Assembly (NCBI GenBank): GCA_019192585.1
Contig: JAHCMG010000192.1
Coordinates: 1-40,528, forward strand
Length of the DNA stretch: 40,528 nucleotides
Direction: 5' to 3'
Source: Devosiaceae bacterium MH13
Lineage (GTDB): Bacteria > Pseudomonadota > Alphaproteobacteria > Rhizobiales > MH13
A program made the position numbers and the translations under genes. Positions 18,177 through 26,131 of the stretch are shown one piece after another (position 1 is the stretch's first letter; the number at the start of each line of letters is the position of its first letter). The notes under the pieces are model-generated. The model had not been told where the DNA came from. It saw nothing but the letters and a program-made list of their open reading frames with translations, and did no database searches.

Positions 18177-19052
18177 TCAGCTGCGCCAACGCAGGACGCG
18201 ATCCTCGATCAGGCCAAGGACGAAATTCACCACCACGCCGAGCGCTGAGAGGATGATCACGCCAGCAAAAAGTCGCTCGAGATCGTACAGCGACCCCGCT
18301 TCGAGAATGTAGGCGCCGATGCCGCGCCGCGCGCCCAACATCTCGGCTGCGACCAGCAAAATGATCCCGATCGCCAGCGAAACGCGCAGGCCCGAGAAGA
18401 TGCCCGGCATCGCCCCGGGCAGCACGATTTTGCGGACAATGGACGCCCAGGAGAGCGAAAAGCTCTGGCCCATGCGGATCAGCGTGCGGTCGACATTATC
18501 GACGGCGCCATAGGTGGCGACGACCATGGGCGTGAAGGTGCCAAGCGCGATGAGCGCATATTTGGACCCTTCGCCAATGCCGAACCAGATGATGAACAGG
18601 GGCAGAAGGGCGATCTTCGGGATGGGGAAGATCGCGGCGACGACGGGCACAAGGCCGGCCCGCACGTGCGAGAACAGCCCGATCATCACCCCGATGATCA
18701 CGCCGGCTAGGCAGCCCATGGCGGAGCCGACCGCAAAGCGCGTGAGCGAGGGGATCAGGTGCTCAAACAGCGTGCCCGTTCGCCACAGTTCACCAAACGT
18801 GCCCAGCACGTCGCTGGGTTTGGGCAGCGTGAGGTTGGAGATGAAGCCCGTTTGGGTGCCCCATTCCCACACGGCGATAAGCACGACGAACACCACCGGG
18901 CCCACCCAAAAGATGGAGTGCGTGCGGAAGCCGCCGCCGCGGTAGCGCACGGTTGTGTTGGCCTCGCCCGCGCTGTGTGGCTTATCGGCGCCCGCTGCCG
19001 TTCGCTCCGTTTGCGCGCCCAAACTGTGGTGGGTCGTGTCAGCCATCGACAA
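18177..19052 (-). CDS. ABC transporter permease (SsuC/TauC-type)
   Basis: Typical permease motif SFSLSWASIVRKIVLPGAMPGIFSGLRVSLAIGIILLVAAEMLGARRGIG. Confidence 0.92.
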   Translation of the reverse strand: MSMADTTHHSLGAQTERTAAGADKPHSAGEANTTVRYRGGGFRTHSIFWVGPVVFVVLIAVWEWGTQTGFISNLTLPKPSDVLGTFGELWRTGTLFEHLIPSLTRFAVGSAMGCLAGVIIGVMIGLFSHVRAGLVPVVAAIFPIPKIALLPLFIIWFGIGEGSKYALIALGTFTPMVVATYGAVDNVDRTLIRMGQSFSLSWASIVRKIVLPGAMPGIFSGLRVSLAIGIILLVAAEMLGARRGIGAYILEAGSLYDLERLFAGVIILSALGVVVNFVLGLIEDRVLRWRS

Positions 19053-19806
19053 GCTCCAGGTCTGCGGCCTGCGCTTCGTCGCGCATCACCGACCATAGCC
19101 GCTCTTCGATGCTCGCAAGCTCAGGATCGCTGCGGCGGCGCGCATCGAGCGGTGTCTCGATTGTGATGATCTCACGGATTTTGCCGGGCCGGCGCGACAA
19201 GACGACAATCTGGTGCCCAAGCCGCACCGCCTCGGCCAAATTGTGGGTCACGTAGACAGCGGTGAACCGCTCGCGCGCCCACAGATCTATCAGGTCGTCC
19301 ATCAATAGTTCACGGGTCTGGCTGTCGAGGGCAGACAGCGGCTCATCCATCAGCATGACCGCAGGGTTGACCGCCAAGGCCCGCGCGATGGCGACGCGCT
19401 GCTTCATGCCACCTGAGAGCTGCTTGGGCAGGGCGTCACGGAACTCAGAGAGTTTGGTCCGGGCCAGCACGTTGGTGATGATCTCGTCTTGCCGCGCCGA
19501 GCCAAGGCCGTGATCTTCAAGAACGAGCGCGATATTGCCGGCGACCGTGCGCCAAGGCAGGAGCGCAAAGTCCTGGAACACATAGGTCAGCGGGTTCAGG
19601 CTGCCCTCAGGCGGCTGCCCGCGCTGGATGATCTGGCCTTCAGATGGACGCTCAAGCCCGCCAATGAACCGCAGCAGCGTGGACTTGCCGCAGCCCGAGG
19701 GACCAATGATCGAGACAACCTGCCCGGCTGGGATGTCGAGCGAGATGTCGCTCAGGACCTCAAGGTTGCCATAGCGGTGCGAGAGGGCGTCGACCCGAAG
19801 GTCCAT
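19039..19806 (-). CDS. ABC transporter ATPase (SsuB/TauB-type)
   Basis: [65 protein letters not shown]. Confidence 0.93.
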   Translation of the reverse strand: MDLRVDALSHRYGNLEVLSDISLDIPAGQVVSIIGPSGCGKSTLLRFIGGLERPSEGQIIQRGQPPEGSLNPLTYVFQDFALLPWRTVAGNIALVLEDHGLGSARQDEIITNVLARTKLSEFRDALPKQLSGGMKQRVAIARALAVNPAVMLMDEPLSALDSQTRELLMDDLIDLWARERFTAVYVTHNLAEAVRLGHQIVVLSRRPGKIREIITIETPLDARRRSDPELASIEERLWSVMRDEAQAADLELVDG

Positions 19807-19923
19807 CGGACAGCTCCTGATGGCAAAACCCGGAGGCCAGCAGACCTCCGGGCGCTTGTACGGGCGCCCCCGATCTGGGGCGCGGATGGGCGTGTCTAGC
19901 GTCTTGCCCCTACACTCTGGCCT

Positions 19924-20946
19924 CTACATGGTGTCGACGTAGGACGTGTCCACCAGGTTCTCCATCGAGGCGGCCTGATCGACAAGCCCTTCAGACTTGA
20001 ACCAGTTGAGCTGGTCTTCCACCGATGTGGTGTTGAGGGCCGCGCCTTCGTTGATGCGCATCGCGCCGTTGACAATCGCCGGGCGTGCGGCGTCGAGCTC
20101 ACGGTCGGTGTAGACATAGTTGTGGATCAGCTGAACCATCTCTTCAGCGCCGTCTTCGCCTTCGGTCTTGTCGACGAGTGCGGCGTTGAAGTCGGCAGCC
20201 CCGCGCGCAAACGCAGCCAAGAACGCTTCGGTTTTGGCGCGTTCTTCAGCGGCATTGGCCGTCGAGGTGAATACGGTGGTCACCTGATAGTTGGGCAGGT
20301 AGTCGGCGACATCGCCGATGATGTTGATGGCGCCGCCGGCGGCCAGCGGCTTGGCGATGTGCGGGACGATCGACCAAGCATCCACCTGATCGGAACGCAG
20401 CGCGCCGATAATGTTGCCGACGCCTTGCAGGGGCTGGAACTCGACCTCAACACCTTCGGCGCCGGAGATCTTCGAGCCCATATAGTGGAACGACGAGCCG
20501 GCCTGGGTCACCGCCCAGGTGCGGCCCGCCAGAGCTGCCGGGCTGGTCACGCCGTCGGCAAACGCAGCGTTCGACGCCACGATCTTCTGGCCATCAATGC
20601 CTTGCTCTTCAGACAGGGCGCCGCCGATCACTTTCGTCGCGCCGCGCTCGGCGAGCGAGACCAGAGCGCCGGAAATGGCCGTGACGGCGTAGTCCGCGTC
20701 ACCCGACGCGATCGCCAGCGCCATCGGCTGGGCGGCTTGGAAGAACTCGAACTCCACATCGAGGCCCGCGTCGGCAAAGTAACCGCGCTCGAACGCAACA
20801 AAACTGGCCGCGTGGCTGGTGAAGCGCAGTGCCCCCACTTTGATGGAGGTGTTGGCATAGGCTGGCTTGGCGATCAGAGGTGTTGCAGCCAGCGCTGCGG
20901 TTCCGCCTATAAGGCCGAGGGTTTGCCGACGGGTCAGCTTGGTCAT
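19924..20946 (-). CDS. ABC transporter substrate-binding protein (NitT/TauT/SsuA-like), putative Tat signal
   Basis: MTKLTRRQTLGLIGGTAALAATPLIAKPAYA (twin-arginine-like); IKVGALRFTSHAASFVAFERGYFADAGLDVEFEFFQAAQPMALAIASGDADYAV. Confidence 0.9.
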   Translation of the reverse strand: MTKLTRRQTLGLIGGTAALAATPLIAKPAYANTSIKVGALRFTSHAASFVAFERGYFADAGLDVEFEFFQAAQPMALAIASGDADYAVTAISGALVSLAERGATKVIGGALSEEQGIDGQKIVASNAAFADGVTSPAALAGRTWAVTQAGSSFHYMGSKISGAEGVEVEFQPLQGVGNIIGALRSDQVDAWSIVPHIAKPLAAGGAINIIGDVADYLPNYQVTTVFTSTANAAEERAKTEAFLAAFARGAADFNAALVDKTEGEDGAEEMVQLIHNYVYTDRELDAARPAIVNGAMRINEGAALNTTSVEDQLNWFKSEGLVDQAASMENLVDTSYVDTM

Positions 20947-21042
20947 CGTTTCTCTCCCGAGTGTCATGCGGCTTGGCCGGGCCATTGGGCGCCAGCGCTT
21001 CCGCTTGGCCGGAGTGGTAGGGGAGAGGGTGGGTGCTGGCAA

Positions 21043-21062
21043 GGGAAACTGCGCAGTTTCCC
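21043..21062. promoter_or_regulatory. Perfect 20-bp loopless palindrome (operator candidate) upstream of NitT/TauT-type SBP
   Basis: GGGAAACTGCGCAGTTTCCC; 97 bp upstream of the ATG at 20946. Confidence 0.6.
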
Positions 21063-21097
21063 GTACGCGGCAGCGCTTAGCTGAGCACGAACTGGCT

Positions 21098-21631
21098 CTA
21101 GGGCTGCTTATCTTCCCACCACATGCGGGCCAGTAGGTCGGTTCTGCGGATCGCCTCATGGTAGATGACGGCCGCCAAATGCACCGCGATTAGCGCCGCG
21201 AGGACGATCCCGAACAGCCAATGTGCCAGCATGGGGGCGTAGATATCGAAGCTTTCGGGCAGCGGATCTCCCGAACCGCCAAAGATGATGGGCGGTAGGC
21301 CGGCCATGGCGCTAAGTGCCATCCCAGAGAAGGCGGCGCCGAAGATCACCGCGTAGATCACATAATGGATCGGGCGCGCGATGCGGTTGAGCAACGCCGA
21401 GCCGCTATCGGGCTCTGGCGGCTTGGTCGAGCGGATGCGGGTGATGGTGCGCACGATCATCAATACCAAGATGAGGCCGCCGATGATCATGTGGGTGCGT
21501 AGGGCATCGATCTTCGCCGGGTCTGCGTTGTCGATCTCGTTGAGGCGGAAGAAGCCCATCAAAAGGTTGACGGTGATCAGGGCGGCCAGCGTCCAGTGAA
21601 GTGCGACGAGGAGGGGGTGATAGCGCGCCAT
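21098..21631 (-). CDS. Cytochrome b561-family protein
   Basis: MARYHPLLVALHWTLAALITVNLLMGFF ... RTHMIIGGLILVLMIVRTITRI ... HYVIYAVIFGAAFSGMALS ... LAHWLFGIVLAALIAVHLAAVIYHEAIRRTDLLARMW. Confidence 0.92.
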   Translation of the reverse strand: MARYHPLLVALHWTLAALITVNLLMGFFRLNEIDNADPAKIDALRTHMIIGGLILVLMIVRTITRIRSTKPPEPDSGSALLNRIARPIHYVIYAVIFGAAFSGMALSAMAGLPPIIFGGSGDPLPESFDIYAPMLAHWLFGIVLAALIAVHLAAVIYHEAIRRTDLLARMWWEDKQP

Positions 21632-21668
21632 GACAGACCTTCCTTTTGCGAGTGACACTGTTCTTATA

Positions 21669-21698
21669 GTTGCAAGATGCAACAATTGCAAATCGCAA
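21669..21698. promoter_or_regulatory. Two MarR-type operator candidates between divergent cyt b561 and marR genes
   Basis: GTTGCAAGATGCAAC (perfect 6+3+6 palindrome, 21669-21683) followed by TTGCAAATCGCAA (21686-21698). Confidence 0.55.
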
Positions 21699-21719
21699 AA
21701 AATATCGATACCCAGGGGA

Positions 21720-22205
21720 ATGGACAGTGATCACAGCAATCTAGGTCGCAGCACGCTTGGGGAAAGCGTAGCCAACGCGCGGCTAACCAGCATGGGCTGG
21801 CACATCCAGCGGCTCGCCGCGCAACTGGACCGGGCGATGGACGCGCGCTTGGCGGCTCATGGCCTGACGGTGCAGATGTTCGCCCTGGTGATGACCGTGC
21901 TGGAAGAGGATGGGCTATCGCAAGCGGCGCTGTGCGCCCGTTTCAGCGCGCCGGCCTATGCCATTACCCGGGCTCTTGATCAGCTTGAGCGCGATGGTTT
22001 CGTCAAACGCAAAGCGCGCCCGACCTCGCGGCGGAGCAACGGCGTGCACGCCACCGCAAAGTCTCGCGCGGTGGCGCCGAAGCTTTTGAAGATCATCTCT
22101 GATGTGAATGCGGATCTTGCCAGCAGCCTGTCGGATGGCGAGCAGGCGCGGCTTCTTGAGCTTCTCCAACGCTCGCTGAAGGCCAATGACCTTGCCGCTC
22201 GCTAG
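21720..22205 (+). CDS. MarR-family transcriptional regulator
   Basis: WHIQRLAAQLDRAMDARLAAHGLTVQMFALVMTVLEEDGLSQAALCARFSAPAYAITRALDQLERDGFVKRKARPTSRRSNGVHATAKSR, a winged-helix MarR pattern. Confidence 0.88.
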   Translation: MDSDHSNLGRSTLGESVANARLTSMGWHIQRLAAQLDRAMDARLAAHGLTVQMFALVMTVLEEDGLSQAALCARFSAPAYAITRALDQLERDGFVKRKARPTSRRSNGVHATAKSRAVAPKLLKIISDVNADLASSLSDGEQARLLELLQRSLKANDLAAR

Positions 22206-22213
22206 AAGGCCAG

Positions 22214-22921
22214 TCAGCCGCGCGGTTTGACCCCGCCGAGAATGATGCTGAGCACCGCTTGTGTGGCTTGCGACTGGAAGCCTTCGCGTTGGGGCTGGCC
22301 GCCGGTGACCGCGTCTATCTGCGCGGCGAAATCCGCATAGTGCTGCGTCGTCGCCCAGATGGTGAAGATCAGATGGTAGGGGTCGACCGGCGCCAGTTTG
22401 CCCTCGGCAATCCAGGCTTTGAGGATCGTCGCCTTCTCGTCGACCAGCGTCTTGAGCCGGCCTTCGAGAAAATCGCGCAGGATCGGGGCGCCGGCGATGA
22501 TCTCGGACGCAAACAGCCGTGAGGCTTCCGGCCGGTCCGCCGACATCTGCATTTTCAGCGTGATGTAGCGGCGCAGCTCTTCGATCGGGTCGGCCTTGGC
22601 GTCCAGCGTCATCAGCGGGCTGAGCCATTCCTCGACAATCTGCTCGAGAACTGAGCGGTAAATCGCCTCTTTGGAGCGGAAGTAATACAGAAGGTTCGGC
22701 TTCGACATGCCCGCCTTGCCGGCAATCGCGTCGATTGTCGCGCCGTGATAGCCGCGCGCCGAGAACTCCTGCATCGCCGCATCGGAAATGGCGGCACGGT
22801 TGTTGCGCTGAATGCGGCTGGGCTTGTTCACCGCGCCTGCCCCTTGTGTGCGGATGAGTCCATCAGCGGAAAATAGCGTGGGATTTGAGGGCTGTGCAAC
22901 CACTGCGGATGGTGCACCCAC
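22214..22921 (-). CDS. rutR: TetR-family regulator, RutR-like
   Basis: SRIQRNNRAAISDAAMQEFSARGYHGATIDAIAGKAGMSKPNLLYYFRSKEAIYRSVLEQIVEEWL ... HLIFTIWATTQHYADFAAQI. Start uncertain (GTG at 22834 also plausible). Confidence 0.82.
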   Translation of the reverse strand: MGAPSAVVAQPSNPTLFSADGLIRTQGAGAVNKPSRIQRNNRAAISDAAMQEFSARGYHGATIDAIAGKAGMSKPNLLYYFRSKEAIYRSVLEQIVEEWLSPLMTLDAKADPIEELRRYITLKMQMSADRPEASRLFASEIIAGAPILRDFLEGRLKTLVDEKATILKAWIAEGKLAPVDPYHLIFTIWATTQHYADFAAQIDAVTGGQPQREGFQSQATQAVLSIILGGVKPRG

Positions 22922-22924
22922 CCT

Positions 22925-22940
22925 TCGACCAATTGGTCAA
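22925..22940. promoter_or_regulatory. RutR box candidate
   Basis: TCGACCAATTGGTCAA against consensus TTGACCANNTGGTCAA: one mismatch; core GACCAATTGGTC is a perfect palindrome; between divergent rutR-like and hydrolase genes. Confidence 0.75.
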
Positions 22941-23021
22941 AATCTTGACGCGGCGTGACGGGCGGTTTTCACTGCCACCAACGGGGACGCGACCACGCGA
23001 ACGCAACTAGGGGAGACGCCC

Positions 23022-24284
23022 ATGGGGCAGGTTGGCAACCAGCCAGGAGAGAACCTTCGGATCAACCCGGAGCGGCTGTGGGACAGCCTGATGGACATGG
23101 CCAAGATCGGCCCCGGCGTGGCGGGCGGCAACAACCGGCAGACGGTGACTGATGAGGATGCTGAGGGCCGCGCGCTCTTCCAGAAATGGTGTGAGGATGC
23201 TGGGCTGACCATGGGTGTCGACGAGATGGGCACCATGTTCATGCGCCGCGAGGGCACCGACCCCGATGCGCTGCCGGTCTATGTCGGCAGCCACCTCGAT
23301 ACCCAGCCGACGGGCGGCAAATATGATGGCGTTTTGGGCGTGCTGGCGGGCCTAGAGATCGTCCGCACGCTGAACGATCTCGACATCAAGACCAAGCACC
23401 CGATCGTGGTCACGAACTGGACCAATGAGGAGGGCACGCGGTTTGCGCCAGCGATGCTCGCGTCCGGCGTGTTCGCCGGCATCCATGAGCTCGATTGGGC
23501 CTATGATCGGGTGGATGCCGAGGGCAAGACCTTCGGCGATGAGCTAAAGCGCATCGGCTGGAAGGGCGAAGAAAAGGTCGGTGACCGGAAGATGCACGCC
23601 TTCTTTGAGCTGCACATCGAGCAGGGCCCGATCCTGGAAGCCGAGGGCAAGGACATCGGGGTTGTCACCCACGGCCAAGGGCTGCGCTGGATCGAGTGCA
23701 CGGTGACGGGCAAAGAGAGCCATACGGGTTCCACGCCGATGCCCATGCGTAAAAATGCCGGGCGCGGGCTGGCGCAGATCACCGAACTTGTGCACGAAAT
23801 TGCGATGGACAATGCGCCGAACGCCGTCGGCGCCATCGGGCATATCGATGTCTATCCGAATTCGCGGAACATTATTCCCGGCAAGGTCGTGTTCACCATC
23901 GACTTCCGCTCCCACGAACTCGACACGCTCAATGGCATGGTCGCGCGTTTCGAAGAGGAAGCGCCAAAGCTCTGCGAAGCGCTGGGTGCAGAGCTCGAGT
24001 GGCAGAGTGTTGGCTCGTTCGACCCGCCCGCTTTCGATGAGACCTGCGTCGGCATGATCCGCGAGGCCGCCGAGCGGCTGGGCTACTCTCACCAGGACAT
24101 TATCTCGGGCGCCGGGCACGACGCCTGCTGGATCAACCGGCTCTACCCCACGGCCATGGTTATGTGCCCCTGCGTCGATGGCCTGTCGCACAATGAGGCT
24201 GAAGAGATCACCAAAGACTGGGCCCGCGCGGGCGCTGATGTTCTGTTCCACGCCGTTGTGGAGAAAGCGGAGATTGTTGGGTGA
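23022..24284 (+). CDS. M20-family Zn-dependent hydrolase, beta-ureidopropionase/N-carbamoyl-amino-acid hydrolase type
   Basis: VGSHLDTQPTGGKYDGVLGVLAGLEIVRTL ... TNEEGTRFAPAMLASGVFAG ... ELHIEQGPILE ... SHTGSTPMPMRKNAG ... SGAGHDACWINR ... GLSHNEAE. Confidence 0.92.
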   Translation: MGQVGNQPGENLRINPERLWDSLMDMAKIGPGVAGGNNRQTVTDEDAEGRALFQKWCEDAGLTMGVDEMGTMFMRREGTDPDALPVYVGSHLDTQPTGGKYDGVLGVLAGLEIVRTLNDLDIKTKHPIVVTNWTNEEGTRFAPAMLASGVFAGIHELDWAYDRVDAEGKTFGDELKRIGWKGEEKVGDRKMHAFFELHIEQGPILEAEGKDIGVVTHGQGLRWIECTVTGKESHTGSTPMPMRKNAGRGLAQITELVHEIAMDNAPNAVGAIGHIDVYPNSRNIIPGKVVFTIDFRSHELDTLNGMVARFEEEAPKLCEALGAELEWQSVGSFDPPAFDETCVGMIREAAERLGYSHQDIISGAGHDACWINRLYPTAMVMCPCVDGLSHNEAEEITKDWARAGADVLFHAVVEKAEIVG

Positions 24285-24559
24285 GCGATCCCGACGCCGA
24301 TCTTCATGACATGACACGCGAAGAGCTTTTGCGCGAAGCGCGCAAGATGCGTGCGGCGGTTCGTGAGCATCGCGACGCGACAGGCCATGATCTGTGCTGG
24401 CATTGGCCAGACTTGTGGGCGCTTCTGCCCGACACCACTGAGCGGAAGCTGACTGTTCCGGACTGGCCGCACTTTATGCGCGGCTGCATTCACTACCGCT
24501 CATCCTTGGATCGCCAACTCGCCGATGCCGACCGGACGCAGGAAGAATTTTCACGATGA
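24281..24559 (+). CDS. Small uncharacterised protein (92 aa)
   Basis: GTG start overlaps the upstream TGA; MTREELLREARKMRAAVREHRDATGHDLCWHWPDLWALLPD. Confidence 0.75.
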   Translation: MSDPDADLHDMTREELLREARKMRAAVREHRDATGHDLCWHWPDLWALLPDTTERKLTVPDWPHFMRGCIHYRSSLDRQLADADRTQEEFSR

Positions 24560-24639
24560 GGATCATCGCCACGCTCGTCGCGATCATCGCCGCTCCACCG
24601 GTCCTTGATCCGGGTGCACGTGCGGAGATCGTATGGTGA
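24556..24639 (+). CDS. Tiny ORF, 27 aa (MRIIATLVAIIAAPPVLDPGARAEIVW)
   Basis: ATGA overlap with the preceding stop; its TGA overlaps the start region of the next gene; hydrophobic N-terminus. Confidence 0.4.
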   Translation: MRIIATLVAIIAAPPVLDPGARAEIVW

Positions 24640-25001
24640 GGCGTGCGCTGGCCCTGTTCATCCTCTTCGTGGCGGCGCTTGTCGCCCCGACTCCGTCGGC
24701 GCTTGCCGACACGCGTTTCTTTGGTGTCGGCGTCATTCCCTGCACGGAGTTTTTGGCACTATCGGTTGAGGACGATACGGAGGAAGTGGTCGCCATCGGT
24801 AACTGGGTTGAGGGGTACATGACCGGCATCAATGCGGCGGAGATGATTGCCGAGCGTGGTGCGTTTGACATGGACGGGATGGGCCAGGATCTTCTGTTTA
24901 TCGAAACCCTGCAGCTCGCATGCCGGGACTTTCCCGGTGAGCGCTTAGCCGCCGTCGTCGCGCGGCTGATCTACAGTTTTCCGCGCTTGGAGGCGCAGTA
25001 G
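24633..25001 (+). CDS. Exported small protein (Rap1a/Tai- or HdeA-like pattern)
   Basis: Signal peptide MVRRALALFILFVAALVAPTPSALA; CTEFL...NWVEGYMTGIN...LQLACRDFPGERLAAVVARLI. Confidence 0.7.
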   Translation: MVRRALALFILFVAALVAPTPSALADTRFFGVGVIPCTEFLALSVEDDTEEVVAIGNWVEGYMTGINAAEMIAERGAFDMDGMGQDLLFIETLQLACRDFPGERLAAVVARLIYSFPRLEAQ

Positions 25002-25005
25002 AGCC

Positions 25006-25833
25006 TTGGTGGATGTGGCGAACCAAGCTGCCATTCCGGAGACTTCCAAAGCCTACCGTGCTTGGGAACGCGACCTTAATGCAGCGCTTCGTGACGCGGT
25101 GAAAGGTGCCGCGTGGCGGCAAAAGCGGGGCGTTGTTTTCCAACAGATCGATCGCTGGTTTGTGGCCGGCCGCTGGGTGGTCGAAGGGCGGGGCGCTGAC
25201 CGCCAGCTGATCGCGCACTTGATGGCCAAACCCATGGCGATTGACCCGCTGCTTTGGGACGTCATGGGCCTTGGCGAGAACAATGATCAGCCGCTGAGCT
25301 TCCGGTATTGGGGCGCGTTCGTTTGTGGCCTCCCGACACTGGCATCGGCGAAGATCGCGAATGGCGCTGCGCCTGCAACCGCACGTGCCATTGTTGACGC
25401 GTTGGATGCGGCGCTGCCTGAAGCACTTGCCCGGATGGAGGCGGAGCCGTTTTCCGCGATTGCGCGTGCGGCCATCGCCGCCAATGACCGTTGGCGGATG
25501 GAAGAGACCTTGGCGTTCAGCCACAAGTTGGAGGAGAACCCGGAGCTTGCCGAAACGCCGACCCCTCGGGTCTTAGGTCGGGGCGAAAGGCCGATACCTC
25601 GCCCTGAGCCCGGCATGCTCGCGCCCGATGGCGGAACCCTCCTCAACGCTGATGGCGTACCGGCGATTGAGCTCGCCTTTCCCGGTCATGACACCGTCGC
25701 CAAGACGGTGCCTCGGGTCTCGACGCGACGCAAGAGCGCCCCTGATGCGCGCGAGATCGACCGATCGCCACCGAAGCAGCCACCAGCCGGACTTTTGAGC
25801 CGGCTCTTGTCCCGTTTCCGCGGTTCGGATTGA
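25006..25833 (+). CDS. Hypothetical protein (275 aa)
   Basis: Open frame following tightly on the upstream gene (TTG 25006 or GTG 25009 start); no recognised domain. Confidence 0.65.
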   Translation: MVDVANQAAIPETSKAYRAWERDLNAALRDAVKGAAWRQKRGVVFQQIDRWFVAGRWVVEGRGADRQLIAHLMAKPMAIDPLLWDVMGLGENNDQPLSFRYWGAFVCGLPTLASAKIANGAAPATARAIVDALDAALPEALARMEAEPFSAIARAAIAANDRWRMEETLAFSHKLEENPELAETPTPRVLGRGERPIPRPEPGMLAPDGGTLLNADGVPAIELAFPGHDTVAKTVPRVSTRRKSAPDAREIDRSPPKQPPAGLLSRLLSRFRGSD

Positions 25834-25841
25834 GGCCAAGG

Positions 25842-25925
25842 ATGACGATCATCACCAAGACCGGAACCCTCGTCCCCGTCGCGCTGTTGATTGGGCCGCG
25901 TGCAACGGCTGAGACTGCACGGTGA
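25842..25925 (+). CDS. Tiny ORF, 27 aa (MTIITKTGTLVPVALLIGPRATAETAR)
   Basis: ATG preceded by CCAAGG; TGA overlaps GTG start of the next gene (GTGA). Confidence 0.4.
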   Translation: MTIITKTGTLVPVALLIGPRATAETAR

Positions 25926-26131
25926 GTTCAGGCTGGCACCGGAACTTGGCGGTCTTCGCCGCTGTCTTTGGCGTGTGCCAGATTGTTTTTGAGATGTTCT
26001 TTCGTGGCCGGGCTCTTTCGGGCGACCTGCTGATGAACATCCTCATCGTGACCGTGATTGCCACCGCCGTTTTTGGCGGATTGTCCTATTTGCTCAGTAG
26101 ACGCCAAAAAAGGCGGGGAGACCAACCATGA
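25922..26131 (+). CDS. Small membrane protein (69 aa, two predicted TM segments)
   Basis: NLAVFAAVFGVCQIVFEMFF...LLMNILIVTVIATAVFGGLSYLLSRRQKRR; overlaps the downstream dihydropyrimidinase start by ATGA. Confidence 0.7.
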   Translation: MSSGWHRNLAVFAAVFGVCQIVFEMFFRGRALSGDLLMNILIVTVIATAVFGGLSYLLSRRQKRRGDQP

